From: Shinella pollutisoli
GTDB lineage: Bacteria > Pseudomonadota > Alphaproteobacteria > Rhizobiales > Rhizobiaceae
NCBI RefSeq assembly: GCF_024609765.1
Contig: NZ_JANFDG010000009.1
Span: forward strand, 90,470-154,469
Direction of reading: 5' to 3'
DNA length: 64,000 nt
In this document: positions 1-8,765 of the stretch, piece by piece
Position numbering within the stretch: position 1 is the first letter of the stretch
Layout: each line of letters begins with the position of its first letter
Translations under genes and position numbers: made by a program
Notes under the pieces: generated by a model
Databases searched by the model: none
What the model saw: only the letters and a program-made list of their open reading frames with translations
What the model was told of the DNA's origin: nothing

Positions 1-32
1 GCATCCTATCTAAGCAGCGAACAGGAGGATGC
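1..32 (+). promoter_or_regulatory. Inverted repeat overlapping the msrB ribosome binding site
   Basis: GCATCCT (1-7) is the exact reverse complement of AGGATGC (26-32). The second arm overlaps the AGGAGG Shine-Dalgarno (23-28) of msrB, so a hairpin in the mRNA would hide the ribosome binding site. The window begins at base 1, so the upstream extent and the promoter are unknown. It may be a chance repeat. Confidence 0.3.
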
Positions 33-33
33 C

Positions 34-441
34 ATGAGCGAGACATCGACGTTGAAGGTTCACAAGAGCAAGGACGAGTGGCGGGAGATCCTGACGCCCG
101 AGCAGTTCCGCATCACCCGCGAGCACGGCACGGAGCGGGCCTTCTCCAGCCCGGACTTCGACCTTTCCAGGAAGGGCACCTATCGCTGCATCTGCTGCAA
201 CCGGCCGCTCTACCGCTCGGAGGCGAAGTACGATTCCGGCACCGGCTGGCCGAGCTTCACCCGGCCGATCGAGCCCGGCGCCGTCACCGAGCATACGGAC
301 CGTTCCTACGGCATGACGCGCACCGAGATCCGCTGTGCGGACTGCGACGCCCATCTCGGCCACGTCTTCCCGGACGGGCCGCCGCCGGCGGGCCTGCGCT
401 ACTGCATGAACGGGGTGGCGCTCAGCTTCGATCCGGACTGA
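34..441 (+). CDS. msrB: Peptide-methionine (R)-S-oxide reductase
   Basis: Cytosolic repair enzyme that reduces the R epimer of methionine sulfoxide in proteins, with thioredoxin as the usual electron donor. The 135-residue product has the full MsrB fold: a zinc site formed by CICC near residue 50 and CADC near residue 100, the substrate-binding GTGWPSF segment, and the catalytic cysteine in RYCMNG near the C terminus. AGGAGG lies 5 bases before the ATG. Its end overlaps the end of the opposite-strand acetyltransferase gene by 20 bases. Length and motifs are normal for the family. Confidence 0.95.
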   Translation: MSETSTLKVHKSKDEWREILTPEQFRITREHGTERAFSSPDFDLSRKGTYRCICCNRPLYRSEAKYDSGTGWPSFTRPIEPGAVTEHTDRSYGMTRTEIRCADCDAHLGHVFPDGPPPAGLRYCMNGVALSFDPD

Positions 442-934
442 CCAGCTTCAGCTCCATGCAGGCGAGGTCGAGCCAGCGACCGAACTTGATGCCGACCTCC
501 TCGAAGCGGCCGACATAACGGAAGCCCAGCGCCTCGTGCAGGCGGATCGAGGCGGCGTTCTCCGCCTCGATGCCGGCGATCATCACGTGGATGCCGCCCG
601 CAGCGGCGCGTTCGATCAGCGCCGCCATCAGCCGGCGGCCGATCCCGAGGCCGCGCGTGTCGCCGCGCACGTAGACGGAATGCTCGACCGTGTGGCGGTA
701 GCCGTCGAAGGCGCGCCACTCGCCGTAGGAGGCGTAGCCCAGCACCGCGTCGCCGCGCACGGCGGCGAGGACGGGAAAGCCGCGGTCGCGCCGGGCCGAA
801 AGCCAGGCCCTGCGGTTGTCGAGGTCGACCGGCATCTCGTTCCAGATCGCCGTGGTGTTGGCGACGGCGTCGTTGTAGATGGCGAGGATGCCCGGCAGGT
901 CGGCCTCGCCGGCGTCGCGTATCTCGATCTCCAT
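422..934 (-). CDS. GNAT N-acetyltransferase, phosphinothricin/methionine sulfoximine acetyltransferase-like
   Basis: A 170-residue single-domain GNAT protein. The opening [21 protein letters not shown], the HSVYV strand and the acetyl-CoA loop ([10 protein letters not shown], about residues 94-103) are typical of the PAT/Bar/MddA branch, which acetylates small amino-acid-like substrates such as phosphinothricin, methionine sulfoximine or methionine sulfone. The late [23 protein letters not shown] segment also fits that branch. It converges on msrB with overlapping 3' ends. A shared role with MsrB in handling oxidised methionine is an inference from position; the substrate is not determinable here. 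Confidence 0.85.
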   Translation of the reverse strand: MEIEIRDAGEADLPGILAIYNDAVANTTAIWNEMPVDLDNRRAWLSARRDRGFPVLAAVRGDAVLGYASYGEWRAFDGYRHTVEHSVYVRGDTRGLGIGRRLMAALIERAAAGGIHVMIAGIEAENAASIRLHEALGFRYVGRFEEVGIKFGRWLDLACMELKLVSPDRS

Positions 935-1013
935 GCCCCGGCCCCCGTTTTTCCGCCGGGCTTATAGAGCATTTCCGATGACGGTGGGAAGCGGTTTCGG
1001 CGCCGGGTCCGGC

Positions 1014-1700
1014 TCAGAGCCCGGCCGGCGCGGAGACGACGCTGGAGAGAACCGCCGAATAGTGGACGGCGGCGGCGGCCACGACGAAGCCGTGCCAGAT
1101 CGCGTTCTGGAAGCGCAGCCGCTCCCAGACGTGGAAGACGACGCCGACCGAATAGAGCACGCCGCCGACGACGATCAGCGCCAGCGTGGCGGCCGGAAGC
1201 CTGGTGGCGAGCGGTCCCGCCGCCATCACGCCGCTCCAGCCCATGGCGAGGTAGAGGCCGATCGCCAGCCGGTCGTAGCGCCCGGGGAAGAGGAATTTCA
1301 GCGTCGCGCCCGCGCCCGCCGCGATCCAGATGCCGGCGAGCATCGCCGCCAGGAACGGATCGTCGATGCCGCGCTGCAGGAAGGGCGTGTAGGTGGCGGC
1401 GATCAGCACGTAGATCGCCGCGTGGTCGAAGCGGCGCAGGTGCCACTTCACCTTCGAGACGGGCCAGAGATTGTAGGCGAAGGAGATGCCGAGCGACAGG
1501 ATGAGGCCGGTGCCGTAGACAAGGGCCGCCGCGAACTGCCCGCCGGAGGCGAAGACGGCGGCATAGAAGACGAGCGCCGTGACGCCGACGAGCGCAAGCA
1601 CGACGCCGACGCCGTGCACGATGCCGTCGGCGATCAGCTCGTGCCGGTCATAGCGCCACTTGATGCCCTCGATCTCCACGCCGATGCTCCCACGCCTCAT
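1014..1700 (-). CDS. Hemolysin III family (PAQR/YqfA-like) membrane protein
   Basis: The 228-residue product is almost entirely hydrophobic, with about seven predicted membrane spans. It has the family signature: an early HELIADGIVHGVG segment, the FDHAAIYVLIAATYTPF segment, and a late FHVWERLRFQNAIWHGFV segment whose histidines form the putative zinc site. Members lie in the inner membrane. The hemolysin name is historical and most bacterial members have no proven toxic role; the related PAQR receptors act as zinc-dependent ceramidases. Nothing suggests virulence here. Confidence 0.88.
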   Translation of the reverse strand: MRRGSIGVEIEGIKWRYDRHELIADGIVHGVGVVLALVGVTALVFYAAVFASGGQFAAALVYGTGLILSLGISFAYNLWPVSKVKWHLRRFDHAAIYVLIAATYTPFLQRGIDDPFLAAMLAGIWIAAGAGATLKFLFPGRYDRLAIGLYLAMGWSGVMAAGPLATRLPAATLALIVVGGVLYSVGVVFHVWERLRFQNAIWHGFVVAAAAVHYSAVLSSVVSAPAGL

Positions 1701-1721
1701 ATCGCCAGGGCCTGCGTCTTG

Positions 1722-1837
1722 CCCCTTCTCCCCGGCGGGGGAAGGTCGCGGCAGCGGATGAGGAGGACGCCGCAGATGCCGGCTTCGCCCGCCTCATCCG
1801 GCCCTACGGGCCACCTTCTCCCCGGCGGGGAGAAGGG
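1722..1837. repeat. RIME-like palindromic intergenic repeat
   Basis: Two facing palindromic modules (CTTCTCCCC...GGGGAGAAGG type), joined by GGATGAGG / CCTCATCCGGCCCT spacers, fill the gap between the hemolysin III gene and the DksA-like gene. The same element family recurs throughout the window between genes. Open frames through it are artefacts. Confidence 0.8.
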
Positions 1838-1900
1838 AACGGTGACGTCATTCCGAGCGCCCATGGTGCCGCGTTCGGCCGGCGGGGGCAAGGCCGAATG

Positions 1901-2224
1901 CTACTGCCCGGCGATGCATTCCGCGCAGAGCGCCGCATGCGGCACGGCCTTGAGCCGCGCCTCGGCGATCGGCTCGCCGCACTTGGCGCAGACGCCGAAG
2001 GTGCCGGCGGCGATGCGGTCGAGCGCCGCCTCGATCGCCTCCAGCTCCTTGAGGCCGGTATGGCCGAACTCCTCCAGCACCTCGTCATTCTCCCGCTCGA
2101 TCGCCCGGTCGGAGCTGTCGGCGCTCTTCAGCGTGTCGAGGTCCCGGTCGATCTTGTTCAGGCGGCGGTAGAGCTCGCGCTTGCGGTCGAGCAGAATGTC
2201 CTTGTACTGCGCCGGGTCGGCCAT
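1901..2224 (-). CDS. DksA/TraR family zinc-finger protein
   Basis: A 107-residue protein with a helical N-terminal part (roughly residues 1-70, charged and coiled-coil-like) and a C-terminal C4 zinc finger of the form CAKCGEPI...CAEC. This is the DksA/TraR layout; DksA proteins enter the RNA polymerase secondary channel and alter initiation with ppGpp. It is shorter than E. coli DksA (151 residues), like the short rhizobial paralogues. The ATG at 2224 has AAAGGAGG at good distance; a longer frame upstream lacks such a site. Whether it is a true ppGpp cofactor is unknown. Confidence 0.88.
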   Translation of the reverse strand: MADPAQYKDILLDRKRELYRRLNKIDRDLDTLKSADSSDRAIERENDEVLEEFGHTGLKELEAIEAALDRIAAGTFGVCAKCGEPIAEARLKAVPHAALCAECIAGQ

Positions 2225-2324
2225 GTCCGGGCCTCCTTTCCTGTCTCTCTTCAAAGGCGTCACGGCAAGCCTAGCGCGCGGCAGGGCCGCCGCATTGACC
2301 GAGATCAAGATTCACCACCCTGAC

Positions 2325-2343
2325 CGTCAACGCCCTGTTGACG
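2325..2343. promoter_or_regulatory. Perfect inverted repeat in a divergent promoter region
   Basis: CGTCAAC (2325-2331) and GTTGACG (2337-2343) are exact inverted copies separated by GCCCT. They lie between the divergently transcribed DksA-like and VOC genes, with TTGAC of the right arm usable as a -35 box towards the VOC gene. A regulator binding site is plausible; the binding protein is unknown. Confidence 0.35.
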
Positions 2344-2442
2344 CTAAATCGCCGAAACACGATCTTCCGTGAACGGCGACCGTCCGCCATATTCCTCCTC
2401 GACAGAAAGGTTTCCAAGAGGAAACCGCAACGGGACAAGACG

Positions 2443-3393
2443 ATGACGGACCTCGACAGACGGACATTCCTCGGCGCAGCCGCCGGTATCGCCGCCGCGC
2501 AGGCCCTGCCCGTCCGCGCGGAGAACAGCACCATGACCCAGCCCGCAACGCATGCCCTCGACATGCCGGCCTTCGTCGACCATTCGCACCTGACGGTCGT
2601 CGACCTGCCGATGGTCTCGGCCTTCTACCGGAAGGTCATGGGGCTCTCGGTCCTCGACGGCACCACCTCGGGCGAGACGCTCGGCGTCGCCGGCCGGCCG
2701 CTCGTCACGCTGACGACCGGAGCGAGGGCGGCGCGCGCGCCGCGCACGGCGCCGGGCCTCTTCCACACGGCCTTCCTGGTGCCGAGCCGCGCCGAGCTCG
2801 GCCGCTGGCTGGCGCACGCCGCCCACAACAACGTGCCGCTCACCGGCGCCTCGGACCATCTCGTCAGCGAGGCGATCTACCTCGACGACCCGGAGGGCAA
2901 CGGCATCGAGATCTATCGCGACCGCGACCGCTCGGAATGGACCTACGCCGCCGACGGCACGGTGAAGATGGCGACGCAGCGGCTCGACCTGCAGGCGCTC
3001 TACGACGAGGCGCCGAAGGACGGCTTCTCCGCCCAAGCGGACGGCACGGCGATCGGCCACATCCACCTGCAGGTCTCCGACATCCCCGAGGCGGACGCCT
3101 TCTTTCGCGACGTGCTCGGCCTCGACCTGATGGCGCGCTATCCGGGCGCGAGCTTCTTCGCCACCGGCAAGTACCACCATCATGTCGCGGCGAACGTCTG
3201 GAACTCGCGCGGCCAGCCGAAGCGGGAAAGCGGCATGACCGGGCTTTCCGACTACACGATCCGCTTCAACGATGCCGGAAAGCTCGCAGCGGCGACAGCG
3301 AAGCTCGACGAGATGGGGATCGCGACGACCCGGACGGGCGACACCGTCTCGCTCACCGACCCGTGGGGGATCGGGCTCAGGCTTGCCGCCTGA
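2443..3393 (+). CDS. VOC-family (catechol 2,3-dioxygenase-like) protein with Tat signal
   Basis: The 316-residue protein has two vicinal-oxygen-chelate halves (about residues 44-160 and 195-315), like CatE-type extradiol ring-cleaving dioxygenases. Likely metal ligands are the His in DHSHLTVVDL, the His in GHIHLQVSDI and a Glu in NGIEIYRDR. Unusually, the N terminus reads DRRTFLGAAAGIAAAQALPVRA, a twin-arginine signal with a cleavage site after Ala. The ATG at 2443 keeps this signal; an alternative ATG at 2533 would remove it and give a cytosolic enzyme. No clear ribosome binding site decides between them. Substrate unknown. Confidence 0.75.
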   Translation: MTDLDRRTFLGAAAGIAAAQALPVRAENSTMTQPATHALDMPAFVDHSHLTVVDLPMVSAFYRKVMGLSVLDGTTSGETLGVAGRPLVTLTTGARAARAPRTAPGLFHTAFLVPSRAELGRWLAHAAHNNVPLTGASDHLVSEAIYLDDPEGNGIEIYRDRDRSEWTYAADGTVKMATQRLDLQALYDEAPKDGFSAQADGTAIGHIHLQVSDIPEADAFFRDVLGLDLMARYPGASFFATGKYHHHVAANVWNSRGQPKRESGMTGLSDYTIRFNDAGKLAAATAKLDEMGIATTRTGDTVSLTDPWGIGLRLAA

Positions 3394-3404
3394 GCCGCCG
3401 GGTC

Positions 3405-3803
3405 TCAATCGTAGAGATAGTGCGCCGCCCAGTCGGCGCGCGGCACCTTGCCGCCGATCCTGTACTTGAACGCCTTGACGGCGAGCCGGTCGGCGCTCGC
3501 CTCGCAGCGGTAGGAGAGCCGGTACCACTCGCCCCTGCTGCGGAACACCGCGCCCCTGGTCTTCAGCGTCGTGCCGGCGAGCTTCGGGTCGCCGAAGGCA
3601 TAGGCGATGACCTTGTCCGGGCGGAAGCCGTTCTTCGCCGCGCCGATCCGGTCCATCGCCTCGATGTCGCAGCGCTGCTCCAGCCGCTCGTCCGGCGTCA
3701 GCTTCTGCAGCTGGCTGCGCACGCGCGCGTCGATCGTCCCGGCCGACGCCGCCGTCGACGCGAGAGCGAATGCTGCGAGCACCATGCAGGAATGCAATCT
3801 CAA
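3405..3803 (-). CDS. DUF930 family secreted protein, TTG start
   Basis: The 132-residue protein has a short signal peptide (cleavage probably after ASA near residue 21) and a mature part beginning IDARVRSQLQKLTPDERLEQ, typical of rhizobial DUF930 proteins; function unknown. The start is TTG at 3803, chosen because a full-strength AGGAGGTGA Shine-Dalgarno sits 4 bases upstream; the internal ATG at 3785 is too far from it. Two cysteines in the mature region may form a disulfide. It converges on the VOC gene. Confidence 0.75.
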   Translation of the reverse strand: MRLHSCMVLAAFALASTAASAGTIDARVRSQLQKLTPDERLEQRCDIEAMDRIGAAKNGFRPDKVIAYAFGDPKLAGTTLKTRGAVFRSRGEWYRLSYRCEASADRLAVKAFKYRIGGKVPRADWAAHYLYD

Positions 3804-3951
3804 ACCGTCACCTCCTTCTCATGCCGTCCGTGACGACGTCCTGCTTCGAAGCGGGCAGACATAGGCCCATTGCAGGGGACGGGGCAAGCAATCGCGGCGG
3901 GAAAAGGCGGACATGGTGCTTTGCGGAGGGTAGGCCAGCATATGCGGCTTT

Positions 3952-4090
3952 GCCCCTCACCCTAACCCTCTCCCCGCAGGCGGGGAGAGGGGACGCGGCC
4001 TGCGAGACGACGATGATCTCGGAAAACGGTGCGGCAAATCTCCTTCTCCCCGCCTGCGGGGAGAAGGTGGCTGGCAGGCCGGATGAGGGG
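3952..4090. repeat. RIME-like palindromic intergenic repeat
   Basis: Fills most of the 402-bp gap between the DUF930 gene and the oligopeptidase. It begins GCCCCTCACCCTAACCCTCT, contains two palindromes around GCAGGCGGGGAGAGG and CCGCCTGCGGGG, and ends GGCCGGATGAGGGG. The rest of the gap shows nothing I can assign. Confidence 0.8.
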
Positions 4091-4205
4091 CAGCACACTC
4101 CCATCCGGTTGTCTCTGCCGCGCATGGGGACCCTTTCCCGCTTGATGCGGAGCACCGCGGTCTCTATCTCTCCTCACCACCGTCCCGATTTGCCGGAGTG
4201 ATGCC

Positions 4206-6302
4206 TTGCCCGCCTTCCAGAACCTGCCCGCCGCCCCCGTCGCGAAGAAGAAGCCCTTCGCGGACACCCGCCACGGCATCACCCGCAGCGACGACTATGC
4301 CTGGCTGCGCGACGACAACTGGCAGGCGATGTTCAAGAACCCGTCGATCCTCGACCCGGAGATCCGCGCGCACCTTGAGGCGGAGAACGCCTACATGTCC
4401 GCCGCCATGGCCGACACGGAGGCGCTGCAGAAGGTGCTGTTTGCCGAGATGCGCGGGCGCATCAAGGAGGACGACAGCTCCGTGCCGGTGAAGGACGGTC
4501 CGCACGCCTACGGCACATCTTACGTCACCGGCGGCGAGCATCCGCGCTATTTCCGCGAGCCGCGCGAGGGGGGCGAGCGCACCGTGCTCCTCGACGGCGA
4601 CAGGGAGGCGGCGGGCAAGGGCTATTTCCGCCTCGCCGGCCTCGACCACTCGCGCGACCATGCGCTCGGCATCTGGGGCTACGACGACAAGGGCTCGGAA
4701 TATTTCACGCTGAAGGTGCGCGACCTTGCGACCGGCGAGGACCGGCACGACGTCGTCGTCAACACCGGCGGCGACGGGGTCTGGGCGCCGGACGCGAAGA
4801 GCTTCTTCTACACCGCGCTCGACGAGAACCACCGCCCGTCAAAAATCTTCCACCACATCCTCGGCGAGCCGCAGGAGAAGGACCGGCTCGTCTACGAGGA
4901 GAAGGACGCCGGCTTCTTCATGTCGGTCGGCGGCTCGCTGCTCGACGACTTCATCTATATCGACATCCACGACCACGAGACGAGCGAGTACCGGCTGATC
5001 CCGACCAAGGACCTCCTGGCCGACCCGGTCGTCGTCGCGCCGCGCCAGACGGGGCTCGAATATGCGATGACGGAGGGCGGCGACGTCTTCTACATCCTGA
5101 CCAATGCCGACGGCGCCAAGGACTTCAAGATCATGGAGGCGCCGGTCGCCACGCCCGAGCGGGAGAACTGGCGCGAGGTCGTGCCGCACCGGCCGGGCAC
5201 GCTGATCCTCAGCCACATGGCCTTCGCCCGCCATCTCGTGCGGCTGGAGCGGCACGAGGGCCTGCCGCGCATCGTCGTGCGCGAGCGGGCAAGCGGGAAG
5301 GAGCACGAGATCGCCTTTTCGGAGGAAGCCTATTCGCTCGGGCTCTCGGGGGCGGCGGAATACGACACGGACGTCATCCGCTTCTCCTATTCGTCGATGA
5401 CGACGCCCTCGCAGCTCTTCGACTACGACATGGCGACGCGCGAGCGCACGCTGCTCAAGACCCAGGAAGTGCCCTCCGGCCACGATCCGGACGACTACGT
5501 CACCCGCCGCGTCTTCGCGCCTGCGCCGGACGGCGAGCGCGTGCCGGTCACCCTGCTCTACCGCAAGGACACGGCGCTCGACGGCACCGCACCCTGCCTG
5601 CTCTACGGCTACGGCGCGTACGGCATCACCATCCCCGCCTCCTTCAACACCAATTGCCTGTCGCTCGCCGACCGCGGCTTCGTCTATGCCATCGCCCATG
5701 TGCGCGGCGGCAAGGACAAGGGATTCGCCTGGTACGAGGACGGCAAGATGGCGAAGAAGACCAACACCTTCACCGACTTCATCGCCGCGGCGGACCATCT
5801 CGTCTCGGAGAAATTCACCTCCCACGACCGCATCGTCGCCGAGGGCGGCTCGGCGGGCGGCATGCTGATGGGGGCGGTCGCCAACATGGCGCCGGAGAAG
5901 TTCGGCGGCATCATCGCCGCCGTGCCCTTCGTCGACGTGCTCAGCACGATGCTGGACGACACGCTGCCTCTGACGCCGCCGGAATGGCCGGAATGGGGCA
6001 ATCCGATCGAGAGCAGGGAGTTCTACGACCTGATGGCCTCCTACTCGCCCTATGACAACGTGGCGGAAAAACCCTATCCGGCGATCCTCGCGCTCTCCGG
6101 CCTCACCGACCCGCGCGTCACCTACTGGGAGCCGACGAAATGGGTGGCGAAGCTGCGCGAGAAGACGACCGGCTCGGCGCCGATCCTCCTGCGCACCAAC
6201 ATGGACGCCGGCCACGGCGGCGCCTCCGGCCGCTTCCAGCGGCTGGAGGAGATCGCGTTCGAGTATGCGTTCGCGATCAAGGTTGTTGGGAAGATGGGGT
6301 AA
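4206..6302 (+). CDS. ptrB: Oligopeptidase B-type S9 prolyl oligopeptidase
   Basis: The 698-residue cytosolic serine peptidase has an N-terminal propeller (about residues 10-420) followed by an alpha/beta-hydrolase domain. The triad is visible: Ser549 in GGSAGGML, Asp635 in GLTDPRV and His670 in DAGHGG. The acidic/propeller features and overall length match oligopeptidase B, which cuts short peptides after Arg or Lys. The start is TTG at 4206 with GGAG at 4195-4198; no in-frame ATG is better placed. It stands alone between repeat elements. Confidence 0.92.
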   Translation: MPAFQNLPAAPVAKKKPFADTRHGITRSDDYAWLRDDNWQAMFKNPSILDPEIRAHLEAENAYMSAAMADTEALQKVLFAEMRGRIKEDDSSVPVKDGPHAYGTSYVTGGEHPRYFREPREGGERTVLLDGDREAAGKGYFRLAGLDHSRDHALGIWGYDDKGSEYFTLKVRDLATGEDRHDVVVNTGGDGVWAPDAKSFFYTALDENHRPSKIFHHILGEPQEKDRLVYEEKDAGFFMSVGGSLLDDFIYIDIHDHETSEYRLIPTKDLLADPVVVAPRQTGLEYAMTEGGDVFYILTNADGAKDFKIMEAPVATPERENWREVVPHRPGTLILSHMAFARHLVRLERHEGLPRIVVRERASGKEHEIAFSEEAYSLGLSGAAEYDTDVIRFSYSSMTTPSQLFDYDMATRERTLLKTQEVPSGHDPDDYVTRRVFAPAPDGERVPVTLLYRKDTALDGTAPCLLYGYGAYGITIPASFNTNCLSLADRGFVYAIAHVRGGKDKGFAWYEDGKMAKKTNTFTDFIAAADHLVSEKFTSHDRIVAEGGSAGGMLMGAVANMAPEKFGGIIAAVPFVDVLSTMLDDTLPLTPPEWPEWGNPIESREFYDLMASYSPYDNVAEKPYPAILALSGLTDPRVTYWEPTKWVAKLREKTTGSAPILLRTNMDAGHGGASGRFQRLEEIAFEYAFAIKVVGKMG

Positions 6303-6357
6303 GGCCGCTTTCCCCCCTCTGCCCTGCCGGCCGTTGGAATTGCGAGGGCGCTTCCCG

Positions 6358-6484
6358 CCCCTTCTCCCCGGCGGGGAGAAGGTCGCGGCAGCGGGATGAG
6401 GGGGACGCCGAAGGCGCAATTGCGGTGCGTTCCACCCCCTCATCCGACCCTTCGGGCCACCTTCTCCCCGCCGGGGAGAAGGGG
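6358..6484. repeat. RIME-like palindromic intergenic repeat
   Basis: Two modules with arms CTTCTCCCC/GGGGAGAAGG, joined by GCGGGATGAGGG and CCCTCATCCGACCCT, lie between the convergent oligopeptidase and caspase-like genes. Confidence 0.8.
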
Positions 6485-6519
6485 AAGCGGCAACGTCGCA
6501 TCCATATGCGGGCCGCATC

Positions 6520-8547
6520 CTACCGGAACGCCGCCACGCAGGCCTGCAGGTCGCCGAGCATGGCGCTGGAGCCCTTGAGGCTCACGGTCGCGTCGCCGAG
6601 GCGCAGCCGGCTGCCGCGGCGCAGCGCGTCCACCACGGCGCGGTCGCTGCCGAGGTCGTAGGCGATCTCCTGCCGCCCGTAGGCGGTGCCGCGCACGTCG
6701 TAGGCGCGGCCGTCGTCGACCCGGTAGCGGCCGTCGACGGCGTGGCCGTCGCGGTAGTCGTAGGACGTGTCCTCGAAGCCGAAGGTCAGGCGGCCGTCGG
6801 GATACCAGCGGAAGCTCGCATGGCGGCCGCCGCCCTCGCCGCGCCGCGCCCGGCAGTTGGCAAAGCGCCGGTCGCCGGAGAAATCGGCGACGACCTCCCA
6901 GCCGCCGACCGTGCGCACCTTGCGGTAGGGATCGGCCGCCGCACCGTAGCCGTCGCCGGCGTCGTGGGCGCCGTGCGCCTCGTCGGCCGAGTAGGCGCCG
7001 TCCGCGTCGTGCGACGCCGAGGCGTGCTCGCGGACCGGGAAATCGCGCAGCACGTCGCGGTAGCGGTCGTAGAGGCCGAGGCGGCGGACGTCGACGAACT
7101 CGAACTCGTAGTCCTCGCCGGAGCGCGCGCTGCGGTCGCGGAAGCGCACGAGGCCGCGGAAGCTCAGGCAGCCCCTGCCGCAATCGACCTCGTCGACATA
7201 TTCGCGGGCGCTGTCGTCCGGCGTCTTGACGGCCAGCGCAAGCCCGTGGCGGCGCTCCCCGTCGATCGCGCGGAACATCAGCGACTGGGCATGGCCGCGC
7301 CGGTCCTCGTCGAAATAGGCGTAGATGGCGCGTTCCTCGCTCGGGCTCAGGTCGTCCTCGCCGGCGACATGGATGCGGCGCTCGGGGATGCTCGCGCCGG
7401 TGATGACGTTGCGCAGCCGCTCGTGCGAATAGACGGTCGAGAAATAGGAGACGTCGTCGCAGCTTTGCGGCGGGAACCAGAAGCGGAAATCGAGGAGCAC
7501 GAGCTGGCCGTCCCTGTAGCGGTCGGCAAGATGCCGGTCCTCGCCGTCGAAGGCGAGCCGTCCGCAGGGATCGTGCCGGTCGTTGGCGAAGGAGAGATAG
7601 GCGATGCTGCCGTTGTCCTCGCGCTCGCGGTCGAGGCGGCGGCCCAGCAGCGCGATCTTGCGCTCGGCGACATAGGCGAAGACGCCTTCAGGGTAGCGGG
7701 AGAGGTAGCGCTCGTAGCCCTCGCGGTTGTCGGCGAGCGCGGCGAACTCGTAGAAGGCGACCTCCGCCGCGTCGGCCTTGCCGTCCTTCGCGCCGAAGGC
7801 GAGCCCGCCGTAGTCGCCGCCGCTCTCCCAGGTCTCCTGCCGGCCGCCGCTGCGCTCCCTGACGATGTCGCGGACGCGGCGGAAGACCTCTTCCAGCGAG
7901 GCGCCGGGCACGCTGACGGCGTCGACGAAGGCCGAGGCGAAGGGGCTGACCGGCGTGCCGTCTTGGCCGCCGACCGTGCCGGGGGCGGCGGCATAGGCGT
8001 AGTGCAGGCCGTCGCCGTCCTTCGGGCGGGCGAGCCCGTCCCCGATGTCGGGCAAGAGCAGGTAGGGGTTTTCGTGCGCGGCGTCGAGGAGGACGACCTT
8101 GAGGCCGGTGCCGACCGGCCTCAGCGCCTCGGCGACCTGCGAGACCGGCAGCGAGCGGCTGCGCAGGCCGGTGCGGGTGCGCCCGGAGGCGTCGACCGGC
8201 AGCAGGTAGTTCTCGCCGTCGATCTGCACGGCATAGCCGGAATAGTAGACGAAGATGACCGGGTTCTCCGCCTTCTCGGCGAGGCGGGTGAAATTGTTGA
8301 GCGCCGAGAACATGCCGAGCTGGTCGAGGTCGTTGACGCGGGTCACGTCGAAATCGGCGCGCTCCAGCGCCTCGCCGACGAGGTCGATGTCGTTTTGCGG
8401 GTTCTCCAGCGGCTCGGCGTCCTCGTAGTCGGCATTGCCGATCAGGAGCGCATAGCGCTGCTGCCCGGCGCCGAGCGCCGGCGGCGCGAGAAGGAGAAGG
8501 ACCGCGGCGACGAGCGCCCCGAACGCCTGAAAGATACGTCCCTGCAC
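6520..8547 (-). CDS. Caspase-fold (C14-like) secreted protein lacking the catalytic His and Cys
   Basis: The 675-residue protein has a signal peptide (1-26) and a caspase-like p20 domain (about 30-250). Strand motifs RYALLIGNADY, VIFVYYSGYAVQI and KVVLLDAAHENP align with the classical GNxxY, YYSGHG and DACR sites, but the catalytic His is Tyr105 (TAT) and the catalytic Cys is Ala157 (GCC). It is therefore probably not a peptidase. The rest, about 250-675, is Tyr/Asp/Arg-rich with a Cys-containing C-terminal region (about 560-675) that I cannot assign. The start is GTG with AGGGAGG upstream. A binding or scaffold role in the periplasm is inferred. Confidence 0.82.
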   Translation of the reverse strand: MQGRIFQAFGALVAAVLLLLAPPALGAGQQRYALLIGNADYEDAEPLENPQNDIDLVGEALERADFDVTRVNDLDQLGMFSALNNFTRLAEKAENPVIFVYYSGYAVQIDGENYLLPVDASGRTRTGLRSRSLPVSQVAEALRPVGTGLKVVLLDAAHENPYLLLPDIGDGLARPKDGDGLHYAYAAAPGTVGGQDGTPVSPFASAFVDAVSVPGASLEEVFRRVRDIVRERSGGRQETWESGGDYGGLAFGAKDGKADAAEVAFYEFAALADNREGYERYLSRYPEGVFAYVAERKIALLGRRLDREREDNGSIAYLSFANDRHDPCGRLAFDGEDRHLADRYRDGQLVLLDFRFWFPPQSCDDVSYFSTVYSHERLRNVITGASIPERRIHVAGEDDLSPSEERAIYAYFDEDRRGHAQSLMFRAIDGERRHGLALAVKTPDDSAREYVDEVDCGRGCLSFRGLVRFRDRSARSGEDYEFEFVDVRRLGLYDRYRDVLRDFPVREHASASHDADGAYSADEAHGAHDAGDGYGAAADPYRKVRTVGGWEVVADFSGDRRFANCRARRGEGGGRHASFRWYPDGRLTFGFEDTSYDYRDGHAVDGRYRVDDGRAYDVRGTAYGRQEIAYDLGSDRAVVDALRRGSRLRLGDATVSLKGSSAMLGDLQACVAAFR

Positions 8548-8765
8548 GACAGCCTCCCTGACGGCGGCGCACGGGCCATCCCGCGGCGCGTTCCGCTGAG
8601 GAAGGAACGGCGGGAGCCGCCCGCTTATTCAGCAAGTCGTGATTTTCCGTCGCCGCCGGGATTAAGAGACCTTCAACGAAACTGTACGAGTGTGCGGTGA
8701 GAGGTTGGTCCGGCCCGCCGTCCGTCGAGGACCGGCGGGATCGGGCGTGGAAAGGGTTTCTGAGA

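Noticed and set aside
1014..1700. Hemolysin toxin or virulence island
   Set aside because: Hemolysin III family members are PAQR-like membrane proteins without established toxin function, and the surroundings are housekeeping genes.
6520..8547. Active metacaspase/peptidase, possibly part of a defence system
   Set aside because: Both catalytic residues are missing and no gasdermin, TPR or effector partner gene is adjacent.
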